Shown: positions 1 to 11,147 of the stretch, piece after piece
Numbering within the stretch: position 1 is the stretch's first letter
Layout: each line of letters starts with the position of its first letter
From: Aphidius gifuensis
Lineage: Eukaryota; Arthropoda; Insecta; Hymenoptera; Braconidae
NCBI RefSeq assembly: GCF_014905175.1
Contig: NC_057789.1
Span: 992,001-1,056,000 of the forward strand
DNA length: 64,000 bases
Direction of reading: 5' to 3'
Made by a program: the position numbers and the translations under genes
The notes under the pieces: model-generated
Told to the model about the DNA's origin: nothing
The model's input: only the letters and a program-made list of their open reading frames with translations
Database searches by the model: none

Positions 1-1641
1 TTTACTATGATTTTTATTTCGATCTGTGAAAGTGGATAGAAACAAAGTTGAAAAAAATAAATATTTGTTTTTAATTTATTTTAAAAATAGATTGGATGGT
101 TTTTTTTATTTTTTTTTTTATTATTAGATAGGCTTTGGAAATAATTTGTTTTGAAATTTTTGAATTATAGAATATATTAAACTGCCCACTAACTTTTCTA
201 TGATGATCTCATGAAATTTTTTAGATTTTTATGCTTTTTTTTTTATTTAATATTCAGGTTTTTTTTTATGATGAGCAAATATTACCACTTAAAATGAAGA
301 AAAAAAAGGCAACAATAGACTGAATGGAGTCTTAGAAAATTGTAGTTTTTTTTATGGAAAAAAAAATTATAAATTAAGCAATTTATCGGATATTATTTTC
401 CGGCACGAATTTTAGATCGATATCAATGCGTTATGCATCGTGTAATTTTTTTTTTGTTTATCATATTTTTTAATTATTGTTTTATGAATTTTTATTAGAT
501 ATTTTTTTAGTTTTTTCTAATTTTTTAAAGTCTTTTTAAATGAGAAATTAGTTTGAATGATTTTAGAAAATTAAAATTTTTGTTTTGTTTGTAAAATTTT
601 TAATTCTTCCTTTTCTCTAATCTATATATTTTTTTTTTCATTCAATAGTTTATAAATTCATTATAAATAACAATAAATAATAATTACTAAATTTATTCAA
701 TTACAAACTACCTCCAATAATTTTATAAATTAGAAAAAAAAAAATTACAAAAACGTTTTTTTTTTGTATTTCAAATTTAAAATTCTCACATTAATTATAA
801 ATACTAATTATTAAATAAAATTAATTACAAATTACTTTAAACATTTCTCTAAATTTATAAAAACATTTAATCATAAAAATAAAATTTAATTTTTAATTAA
901 TAAATCATGTGCTTATGTAAATAAATAAATAGAAAAAATAAAAAAAAATTTGTAAAAATTTAATGTTCTTATTAAATTTATAATTAATCATCAAATATTT
1001 AAATAATTTCTAGATTATAATTATGATTATAAATAGATTATAAAATGAATACAAACAATAAAATTAAATTAATTATAAATAATATTTTTATAATTATATA
1101 AAGACATTTATTTATAAAACATAAATCATTTCTTCACCTTAAAAAGTTCATGTATAAATTAATAATAAAAATAAAAAATTTATAAATAAATAACAAATTG
1201 TATGTTCATCGAGATGATCGTAATATTAAATGCAATATTTCGTAATAAATGTACATCAGTAAAGAGCCATCGGCGAGGAAGCAACTTTGTTACTTTCACA
1301 TGTCCTTCGTAAATGTAGATCCATGGAATCCAGAAGCTGACACACAATTGACCGATTCTACATGTGCAAAAAAAATTTTTTTAATTTTATTTATCATCAT
1401 TATTATATTATCTTATTATTCTTCATTTTATTTTCTCAAAAACGATCGATTATAACCATCGACAATTGCCCTTCACAAAAATCCATAAATTCTTTTTTTT
1501 CCACTTCTCATCTTGAACATCTTGCACAACATAAAAATACCAACCCAATTTTAAAAAAATTAAAAAAATTTTATTGAAAAAAAAAAGAGTATTTAGATTA
1601 CAAATTTTACTAATAATTTTTTTTATTTATTTCTATTTGGG
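1..1641. other. AT-rich 3' flank
   Basis: This stretch lies beyond the 3' end of the SAXO gene. It is mostly A/T homopolymer runs and TAAT-type simple sequence, with no convincing exon. One island of more balanced composition (about 1245-1370) stays open on the plus strand from an ATG at 1249 to 1455, but the C-terminal third of that reading is poly-Ile/Phe from AT-rich DNA. I cannot assign it to a gene. Confidence 0.5.
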
Positions 1642-4600
1642 TCATGAAGAATCACAGCATGCTGAAAAGAAAAAAAAATAATTAAAAAAAAAAAAAGTTA
1701 TCCAAGATATTTTTAAAATTATAAACTTACAATTACAAGGTCTAGCAACTGAACTTAATGATTCAGTTGAATGACATGTTGCTAAAAAAATAAACAATTA
1801 AAAATTATAAAAAATATAAATATTTAAATGATTATCATTACCATCACAAGTCTTAGAAGATGTTTGTTCAGTTGACGAACAAACTTCTTGAAGTGTTCCA
1901 GGTGGAATAAAGCTAAAAACAAAAAATTAAATAAACAAATGATCTATTTAGAAGTTGTTTAATGTGGTACCTTAAATTGTAGGTTGTTTCATCATCAATT
2001 GGTGTCAATGGTGGATAATATTTCTGGCTATTTGACCATGGTTTACTTGGTTGAATAACTTTTTCAACTGGCTGATAACTCAACTTCATTGTTGTCTCAT
2101 CTTCCATTGGTGCATCAGCTGGTTTATACACTCTCATTGGTTTAAATGATTGATTTTTAATAATACAACTTGGATCATTTGGAAAGTATGATAATTTATG
2201 TGTCGTGCAAGCTGTTTAAATTAAAAAAAAAAAAAACAAACAAATCATATTTCAATTTAACAAAGAATGAGGAAGTTAAATTTAAAACCACAAATATTTT
2301 TTCTGTTGTTTAAATTATAATTAAAAATAATATATTTACATTCAAGTGGCTGAATGGAAAATTCAAGATTATCTTCTGGATGAAATGGTGCACTTTCATC
2401 ACTTGTTTTCCATGTGTATGTTAGCTTATTTGTTGTCTCATCTTCCATTGGTCCTCTTCCCAATAAATTTTTAGTACATGGTGTAAATGGTTCTTCAGTT
2501 TTAGGACACCAATTACCCAAATAACTCATCTATCAAGAAATAAAAAAAAATAAATATATTTTTCATTAATTGCATAAATATGTCAAGGAAATAATAAATT
2601 ATTAAAAAGATAAAAATGAATTGTTACTTTGTGAATAGTGTCATGTGACAATGGACATGTTGGTGGATGCATTGATGGTGTAGGTATTATTGGTTGTCTT
2701 TTTTCACTTCCACAACCATAATAACTTAAATTATAAGTTGTATTATCATCAAAACAACATCCACGATTTAATAAATTACCATTATCACGTAAATTAAATG
2801 GTTTTCTAACTGGTTGTTTATTTGGCCAATAACTTAATTTATATGTTGTATTATCATCAATTGGACTATCTGGTGGTTTGTATGAATTTTTTCTACTCCA
2901 TGGTAAATCTTGTTTAAGTGGTATCTCAGTTGGCCAATAGCTTAATTTATATGTTGTACAACCTTCCATTGGTACATCACTTTTTTCATAAACTCTTGAT
3001 GGTTTAAATGAATTTACTGGCATACGACATCCTGACTCGTAGTAACTTAATTTATACGTTGTATCATCTATAATTTTATTCAATTTTTTGTCATGGAAAT
3101 TATAAAAGGTCAACGTTTAAATAATTGTTGTTGTTGTTGTAAATTTTTTTTATTATTTACCTGACATACAAGCACAAGGACAATATAAATTACCACGAAG
3201 TTTAAAAGGTTTTACTTTTGGTTGACTTTTCCATGTGTATGATAATTTATTTGTTGTGTTATCTTCCATTGGACCTCTACCTAATAAATTTTTAGTACAT
3301 GGTGTACATGGTTCTTCTGGTTTTATACACCAATTACCCAAATAACTCAGCTAAATCAATAATATAATTTTATTAGTATTTTCGGATTATTTCGTTTGGA
3401 TGTTTTTTGAGAATTTAATTTAGATTGTTACTCGATGGGTTGTGTCATCAGTCATTGGACCATCACCAACAGTTAGAGAATCTTCGGGTAATGCTGGTTT
3501 TACTACTGGAAAACTATCACCCTCCCAAAATGAAAGTTTATATGTCGTTTTTTTTTCCATTGGTACATCGCCTTTTGAATAGTACTTTAATTTGGGTGAA
3601 AAAGTTTTTTTTTAATTATTTAATTTTCAATAGTTATGTGGCTTTGAAAAAAAACATAGTAATTTTTATTTTGATGAATTAGAAATTATTGTTTTAATTA
3701 CATTTTAATTTATGATAAATTATTTTTTTTTTATTAGTAATTTTAAATAGTAAAAATTATCGAAAAAAAAAATATTTAAAAAATTTATTTTTCGATAGTT
3801 TTGAGGCTTTTTTGAAATAGTAAGTTTTTGGATTAAAAAATTGTAAATTATTTTTTTAATTAAACTATTGAATCATGTGTCTAAAATTATTTTTATTTCA
3901 TTACTATTATTTATTTATTTTAAATAATAAAATAATGAAAAAAAAAAAAATCAATTTTTTATTTTTAAATATTTTTAATTATTGTTTTTAATTAAACAAT
4001 AAATTAATTAATCCAAAAAATTTTATAACAATTTTATTTTCAATATTCAATAATTGCAAAAAGTATAATATAAATTATAAAAAATAAAAATTAATTTTAA
4101 TCATATAATTACTTAATTAAGTTAAAAATTTAAAAATTTAAAAATTTAAATTTCAAATAACTTTCAAGGTTTTTTTTTGAAAAAAAACGGATATTTATTA
4201 TTAAAAATATAATAAATAATTTTAAAGTTATGAATTACCATACATTTGAAAAATAATAATGATTATTTTAAATATTTTAATTGCAGATATTATATACTTT
4301 TGATATTTTTCATTTATAAAAAATTATTTAATTGGTATACATACTCGAACTGGTTTAAAAGATTTTGGAACATCTGGTTGTATATACTTGAGGCATTTTG
4401 ATTGCGGTGTTGTGCAACAACAGCAATTGCAACATTCATCGTGACCTAGCTAAAAAAAAAGAATCATCAAACGAATAATTCAAGTAAAAATTATAAAAAA
4501 GATCAATGATAAACCATTTATCTGCAAGTAAGCAAGCAAAAGAAAAAATTAAAATTAAGACATAAATACTCACGCGAATTTTATTTTTAATTGTAATTAT

Positions 4601-4758
4601 TGACCTCGGACAATCATTCTCTCTGATCCTGCACAAAAATCGAAAAAAAAAAAATCAAGTTCTATAGTTATTTTGAGGTTTTATTTACAAAAATAAAAAC
4701 AAATTAATCGAAATTTTATTTTAACAGCTACTCACGTTACTGGCGGACAAATTTCCAT
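1642..4758 (-). CDS. SAXO: SAXO-like stabilizer of axonemal microtubules (11 exons)
   Basis: The model has 11 exons on the minus strand: 4736-4758, 4574-4628, 4345-4449, 3432-3584, 3161-3350, 2628-3067, 2340-2529, 1971-2211, 1842-1912, 1731-1781 and 1642-1661. All phases agree and give about 512 residues, ending in TGA at 1642-1644. The N-terminal part has the cysteine-rich stretch CCNCCCC (exon 3) expected of the family. It is followed by 12 copies of a motif like MEDxTTYKLSY, for example MEGCTTYKLSY, IDDNTTYKLSY and MEDETTMKLSY. In FAM154/SAXO proteins such repeats bind and stabilise the doublet microtubules of cilia and sperm tails. Exons 5 and 7 are both exactly 190 nt and encode near-identical blocks (SYLGNWCxKxEEPxTPCTKN), so the gene grew by exon duplication. 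The acceptor of exon 4 has a weak pyrimidine tract. The family call is strong; orthology to SAXO1 or SAXO2 is not resolved. Confidence 0.86.
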
Positions 4759-5054
4759 ATTATTTAAATAAAAATAAATTTAATATCCTCAATACTTGGC
4801 AATGAATTTTGATTAATATAAAATAAATAGAAAAAATTAAAAAAAATCCAACATCCCAACTGACAGAAACTAACTAAAAAATAAAACAACATTCATTTTT
4901 TTTTTTTTTTAAATATATTTTAATGATACAACGTAAAAAAGTAAATATTATTTTAAAAATTTATAAATAATAATATAATAAATATTTGGTTTGAAAATAT
5001 AAATAAATTAATAATTATTTATTATTAAATAAAATAATATAATTGAAATTTTAA
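4759..5054. other. intergenic gap between the SAXO and FNIP genes
   Basis: This 296-bp AT-rich gap holds the promoter of the SAXO gene and the 3' end of the FNIP gene, both on the minus strand. A TTTATT (AATAAA on the minus strand) at 5018-5023 lies 31 bp past the FNIP stop and is a plausible polyadenylation signal. Confidence 0.5.
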
Positions 5055-8000
5055 TTAAGTAAATGTAAGGCCAAATTTTTGTGTTATTTGTGGTGAATGT
5101 GTTGTTGCAATTGCAAGTAAAAGTGGTACATCAGCAGCATCAAGATCCAATGAAGATGTTAAATTATTTAAATTAACATCACAAACATCAATTGTCATTA
5201 AAAATTCAGCAAGTGCTTCACTTCTCAACCACATATCACGTAATTTACATTCAATAATATTTAAACAATGTACAGGTGAACGATATTTTTTCCATAAATA
5301 AACAAATGCTTCCAGCATATCAGATACCAACTTAGACATGCCAACAATTGTTGGTTTATTATTGATTGTTGTACCATTTGTTAATATACCAACTTGACAA
5401 TTATCAGTATCAGCAATAATACAAATTGATTCAGCTATTGTTTGATCAATCATTGGAAATTTTACATTAACATTAACTTCTTCTCTCAATTCATCAAGCC
5501 ATAAATTATTATCTTTATTATCTATATTATTATTATTATTATCACTTTTATTTTTAATTAAACCCTGAATGACTAGACCTGATGTATAACATGATTCTGT
5601 ATTTAATATATTTTTACTTGATACATGATTTTGTATAAGTGTGTTTGTAAATTCATCCAATTCACAATTTTCATTTGACTTTGTTGTTATTTTTTTGGAC
5701 CTGTAAATAAAGAATAACATTATTATTTTATTTTTATTAAATTAGTTTTATAATTTGTTAAATGATTTACCTTGGCATTGGTACTTCAATGACATTATTT
5801 ATTCTTAAAAGTTCTAAACTATCAACTCTTCTTAATCTTGTTCCACGTGTACCAATTGAATTACTACATGTTCTCAGCACTTCAGTTGCATTTGTTGGTG
5901 TCTCAAGTAATAATTTACTATTATTAACATCAAATGTACCATCAAAACTACCACTACATCTTGGACAATAAGTTTTATTGTCTTTATTAAATTGTGTACT
6001 TGTTGTACGTTGTATACTCTTTGATGATTCTGGAAAATTTCTTTGTAATATTTTACGTAGAACACCTTCTGGTAGCTGTGATGATGTACTTGGTAATCTT
6101 GTAAATGCATATGAACATTGACAAGTGTATGAATTATTTATACTTTCAATATTATTTATTTCATCAATTTTATCATCAATACCAAGTGTAAATAAAACTG
6201 AACTATTTTTATCATTTAATTGATGATTATTATATGTATCTGTACAATCAATTTGTGAATAATATATTTCTGTATTATCAATACCACTTGCGTATGATTT
6301 TGTTGCATCAATACCACTATCACATCTTTGATGTTCAAGTATACTTAATTTTTTAGCAACCGATAACATTTCATTGTCTCGTAAATCATCAATTGGTATA
6401 TTTTTTTCACTACTAACTATTATTTTTATTTTACTTTTAATAACATCATCATAATCATCATGATAAAAGCTCAATTTATCATCAATTTTAGCTAAATTTT
6501 TATCAATTTTTTTCGTAAAACTTTTTGTCTTTTTAAGCTTCAATGAATTGCTATTTAATAATTTTTTTTTATCATTTGAAATTTGTAAATTACATAAATC
6601 TTCATCATAATCATCATCATCTTCATCATCTTCTTCATCATCCATTTTCATAAATGAACTACATGCTTCATTTGTCGTACTATTTACATAATGTTTATTA
6701 TTATTTTTTAAATTTAATAACTTTTTTTTCTCTTCAACAATTTTAATAGCTTCTTGTACATCAACCTCTGGTGATTCACGATATTCATGAATTTTTTTAA
6801 CAACAGAACTACGTATAAAATATGATAGAAATGTTATTATTGAATTAATAATATCTGTATTGTTATTTGAACCAACAACAACAGTATGTACAATTTTTGG
6901 TGGATTACCAAGTGAACCATAAAGATCACCAAGCTGTGACCACAATGGATTTGATGGATAATTTTTTTTCATATTATCAATAATTATTTTTTCATTTATT
7001 GACATTATTGTATTGACCCAGCCAAGATGATACGTCAATACAGCTGTTACAATTGTGCTTAAAAAAAAATTTGTTGTCTTTGTGTCGATTGTATTTAACA
7101 GCTGATACATTTGTTGAAAACAATTATGTAAATAATTCATTCTATTGTCATCATTTAATTTTCTATTTAATAATATATCATGCCAAATTAGCGGATGGCC
7201 ATTTTTATCTGGACCAATTAATAAACGTAACAACCATAGTGTACATTTCAATGATGCTCTATGTAATTTTTTAATAAATAATTTACTATCATGGGTATTT
7301 TTTTCAATACAAATATATGATAAACGATTTATCATTGATTCAAGCTGTGCAGCATGTTCAAATAATCTTGTTTCCATTAATTTTTCTTGTCCTGGTGTTA
7401 ATTTAATTATAATTGATAAACCAAGCTTTGTTTTATGACGTTGATTTCGTTTATCAAATGAATTTGTGTTGCTGTTGTTGTTGTTATTTTGTATACCATA
7501 TAAATCATCACAATCAGATTGATTTAATGATGTTGATACAGCACGTAGCCATCTTTTAGGTAAACTTGAATAACTACCAAAACCAGATGATGTATTTGAT
7601 TCAAATGATTGTGTACTTTCAATAATTGGCAGTTCAATATCCCAGCCACTACATGTACTTGAACATGTTGAATTTTTACGTAAACTATTTGCTGAATTTT
7701 GAGCTGATGATAATGTGCTTCTATCATGACTCGTATTTAATTCAGTGTTTAATGAATTTATTAATATTGATGATGATGATGATTCTGTTTGTTTTGATTG
7801 TCTTTTGTTGTTGTTGTTGTTGTGGTGCTCGGGTGATGGAAATACTTTTGTACACATTATACAATGTGGTGAATTTAATTTGTGAATTTTAAATGATGGT
7901 CCCCTGTATGTCATTGCAACTGTACCAAATATCAATTCACTCAAGAGATTTACATTGTCACAGGCTTCTTTTTCATGCTAAATAATAAATTTTTTTTTGA

Positions 8001-8556
8001 TTATTCATTTGATCAGTGGTTTTGTAATTTTAGATAAAGAAATATTATTTTTACCTCTTGGGGGACACCGTTACCATTTCTTGGACATTCTGGATTATCA
8101 TTATTTGTTTTTTGGTAATTTTTTTGATTACATTTACCAGCTGTAACTGAATCAAAGACCAGTTTTCTTCCACGCCATTCACATTCACGAAATAACAATA
8201 CTCGAACTTGATCTGCTCCAAATTTTAAATTATTTCTGTAAATAAATCATGTTATTAATAATTAATTAACAATGAGTAATTAAATTATCAAATTTGTTAT
8301 CTTATTTTTTATATTTATTTGAATAACAATAGGTTAGGATTCAACGTCAAATGTCAAATGGAACTGTCACAACAATCATTTGTAAACACAAAAAAAAAAT
8401 CATGTTACTGTTAAAAAATATAAATAAATAATGAAGATAGATAAACAAAACTTACTTGTTATTAAAACCAATATTAAAATTAACTGGTAATTTATTATTA
8501 TTGGTGTTTTTATTATTTATTTTTGAATTTAAAAATTTGTTGATAAAAGGCATCAT
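5055..8556 (-). CDS. FNIP: Folliculin-interacting protein (FNIP1/2 family)
   Basis: Four exons (8456-8556, 8055-8235, 5771-7977, 5055-5700) are phase-consistent and give about 1044 residues. Family hallmarks are the N-terminal longin strand DQVRVLLFRECEWRGRK (residues 42-58), the FGTVAMTYRGPSFKIH segment (about 111-126), the PEGVLRKILQRNFPES block (about 740-765) followed by a CPRC pair, and the C-terminal DENN-type end LLLAIATTHSPQITQKFG. The middle has an acidic run (DDEEDDEDDDD) and Asn-rich low-complexity loops, a normal place for disorder in this family. FNIP binds folliculin; the complex acts as a GAP for RagC/D at the lysosome and links amino-acid supply and AMPK to mTORC1. The start is the first of two adjacent ATGs at 8556, followed by an Asn/Lys-rich leader unlike vertebrate FNIP, so the true N-terminus is less certain than the rest. 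Confidence 0.9.
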
Positions 8557-9059
8557 AAGTTAGAAATACATTTATGTAAATCAGTATTTCCACATTTCTT
8601 TATTTAAATATAATAATTTTAATTATTTAAATAATAATACACTTGTAAATATTTATTATTTTTATATAATCACAATATATTCAACTGTTTCCATAAACAT
8701 ATTTGTAATTTTATTTAAAAAAAAAATAAAAATAAAAAGAATAAAAAATCTCTCAAACAGTAAATAAAAAGTCACGTGCAGTTTAAGTCATATGATTTTT
8801 TCAGATAATATTATATTGTGTTTAGATAATTTTTACAATAAAGTTTGCAAATTTTTTTTTTTTATAAATTGCAGATAATATTTTTTATCTTGATGATTAA
8901 TATAGGAAACGTCATCAGGTAAAAGTCAAAGAGTAGGGGATATTTATTTTCAAGATAATTTTTTTTTTTTGCTTATCGTTTTTTTTTTTTTCATTGATGA
9001 TGTTTATTTTTATTTTATGAAGAATATATGAAAAAAAAATGTGGGTTATTTATTTATTT
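8557..9059. other. FNIP upstream region
   Basis: AT-rich DNA between the FNIP start codon and a repeat-bounded insert. It contains long A and T runs and no exon. The FNIP promoter must lie here, but I see no clear core element. Confidence 0.4.
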
Positions 9060-10735
9060 TTTTTTTTTAATGATTATGATGATTTTAGCGCTGGGGTGGG
9101 TAAAATTGCAAGTGATTGAAACGTTTTTATCGACTGGTGATATGGCTTTTTTTTTTTTTTTTGAAATGAGTTGAAATTTGAAAATTCATTGGAAAAGTGA
9201 ATACACATATATATTGATTAAAGATTAGAATAAATATTTCTAAATAATTTAGAGCGGAAATATGTGATTTTTATCGCGGAGATATATTTCCGAACGTTTC
9301 TCCACTCAAGCCGATTCGGAAAAAATTCGGAAATAATTTCTCCGTGTAAAAGACACGTGGAGATAATTTCTCCGTGTCGATCAAAAGCCTTGTATATGGT
9401 AATTAAAGTTTCTGGATCAGACCTCCACCAAGTGCCTCTGAAGAACTTAATTAAATTCAATGTTTTTAGGCATTTTTTTTGTACAACATCAATGTGTTCT
9501 CGAAATGACAGTTAACGAAATATATAACAGATGATATTGCAGGGATCCTTTTAAATATGCAAAAGAAAATTGATAATGAAATCATAAAAGCAGAAAACGT
9601 GCTTACAAAGGAATTAGAAAAATTAAAACAAATAAATAAATCTGAGTGGTTAAAAAATATAAGAACCATCCAGAATTTATTAATACGGTCAAGTGAAAAT
9701 ACAATACAAACGAAAACATTAATAAGATTCAAAGCAAATCATTTGGCTTGTAATTTAGTTCTTAAACTAGAACCGGAAGATGTATTTCTTTTATGTGCCG
9801 ATGAAGGTCTTTTTTCTTGTAACGCAACCGAATGCATCATGGTAACAAGAATATCAAAATTTAAAATTGTAAAATATTTATCATTACATGCGGACATTGG
9901 AGCAGCATTGATGATTGCTGATGGAAAAAAACTGATGTCATGTAATTTACAGCAAATGAAACTTGAAAGATAGAGCAATCTCTGCGGATTGCTCGACACC
10001 ACCAATAAGAACCAAAAACATAAGAGAAGATCTTCGAATGTCTTTTTTATAGATTCCAAAATAATTTATTTTTTGCCGCAACACAGTCATTAATTATATT
10101 ATTTAAAAATATTTCTCCAAATTTTTCTAAATTTCTCCGTGATTACTCTGAATTTCTACCAAATTGACCCATGCGGAGAAATAAGTGGAAAAATTTTCTC
10201 CTCGTCGTTGATTTCGGAAGAATTTCTCCGCGGTACAATTATTTTTTTCACACATTTCTCTGCGTTTGTTTTTTTCGCGGAGAAATATTTCTGAACGTTC
10301 CTTCACTCCGAGTTGATTCGGAGAAACGACGGAAAAATTTCTTTTCGTCCTTGATTTTAGAAAAAATATCTCAGCAGTAAAATTATTTTTTCATACGGTT
10401 GAAGAAATAGTGGACAAATGTCTCCACTCTTTCTCCAACTTTTCTCTAACATTTGTGCAACTTTTTTCCAACTTGCAATTAATAATGAGTTATTTTTTTC
10501 TAGCCCTATATTTTTTTAATGATATTATGATGATTTTAGCGCTGCAGTGGGAAAAATTGCAAGTGATTGAAACTTTTTTATTGACTGGTGATATGGCTAT
10601 TTTTTTTTTTTTTTTTGAATGAGTTGGAAAATTTGGAAAATTCATTGAAAAAGTGAATATATATATTGATGAAAATTGATTAAAGATTAGAATAAATATT
10701 TCTAAATAATTTAGAGCGGAAATATGTGATTTTTA
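9060..10735. mobile_element. Insert bounded by about 215-bp direct repeats
   Basis: Two direct repeats, about 9060-9274 and 10508-10735, share long matches. These include the shared segment ATTTTAGCGCTG, the phrase GATTGAAAC followed by GACTGGTGATATGGCT, a T run, and GATTAGAATAAATATTTCTAAATAAT up to GAGCGGAAATATGTGATTTTTAT (each shown only in part here). Inside them lies a second, more diverged direct pair at about 9275-9390 and 10140-10440. It is built on the word TTTCTCCG/CGGAGAAA and the phrase CGCGGAGAAATATTTC. A 138-codon ORF sits in the middle. The arrangement resembles a small LTR-type (TRIM-like) element or an insertion within a tandem duplication. I see no reverse transcriptase or integrase and no clear target-site duplication, so the class is open. 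Confidence 0.6.
9557..9973 (+). CDS. Unrecognised 138-codon ORF inside the repeat-bounded insert
   Basis: The ORF runs from an ATG at 9557 to TAG at 9971-9973; the same frame is open upstream to a TGA near 9507, so it may be the last exon of something longer. The product starts with a charged, probably helical segment (EIIKAENVLTKELEKLKQIN) and continues with a Cys-containing part (DVFLLCADEGLFSC, then LSLHADIGAALMIADGKKL). Its amino-acid composition is balanced and lacks the Ile/Phe/Asn bias of chance ORFs in this DNA, which suggests real coding origin. I do not recognise the family. It could be a fragment of a transposon or captured host gene, or a small intact gene. The direct repeats on both sides favour mobilisation. 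Confidence 0.45.
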   Translation: MQKKIDNEIIKAENVLTKELEKLKQINKSEWLKNIRTIQNLLIRSSENTIQTKTLIRFKANHLACNLVLKLEPEDVFLLCADEGLFSCNATECIMVTRISKFKIVKYLSLHADIGAALMIADGKKLMSCNLQQMKLER

Positions 10736-11147
10736 TATTTTTCTTTCACAGAAATAAATTTAAAGCTGATAGTTAAAAACGAGGCACTATGCAATTTTGA
10801 GGATTTCAATTTTGTTTTTTTTCTAGCAACTAAACACGACGAAGGATTCCTCTAAAAATTTACAGGATAATAAAGAGAAAAGATCTAAACAATTTAGGCT
10901 AAAAAAATTTCAGAAAATATTTTTTTTTTCCGGAGATATAAATTAATAAAGAGAGAAATAAATGAAGAAAAAATGTTATGTACTTACAGAGGCATGTTTT
11001 GCGGCCGCCGGCTCTAGTTTTTATAAAATCAATTTAAATAATATTAAATCTCTATTTCTAGTAAATAATAATACAGTAAATGATATAATAATATTTTTAA
11101 ATCAACAATTTACATACATTTTTTCAAAAAAATTATACAAAAAATGA
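10736..11147. other. DNAJB13 3' flank
   Basis: The 3' flank of the DNAJB13-type gene. A short Cys/Phe-containing plus-strand ORF at 10962-11147 looks fortuitous: it has no splice context and its second half is poly-Asn/Ile/Lys. Confidence 0.4.

Noticed and set aside
9739..10059. Minus-strand 106-codon ORF
   Set aside because: It overlaps the better plus-strand ORF at 9557-9973 and shows no independent support.
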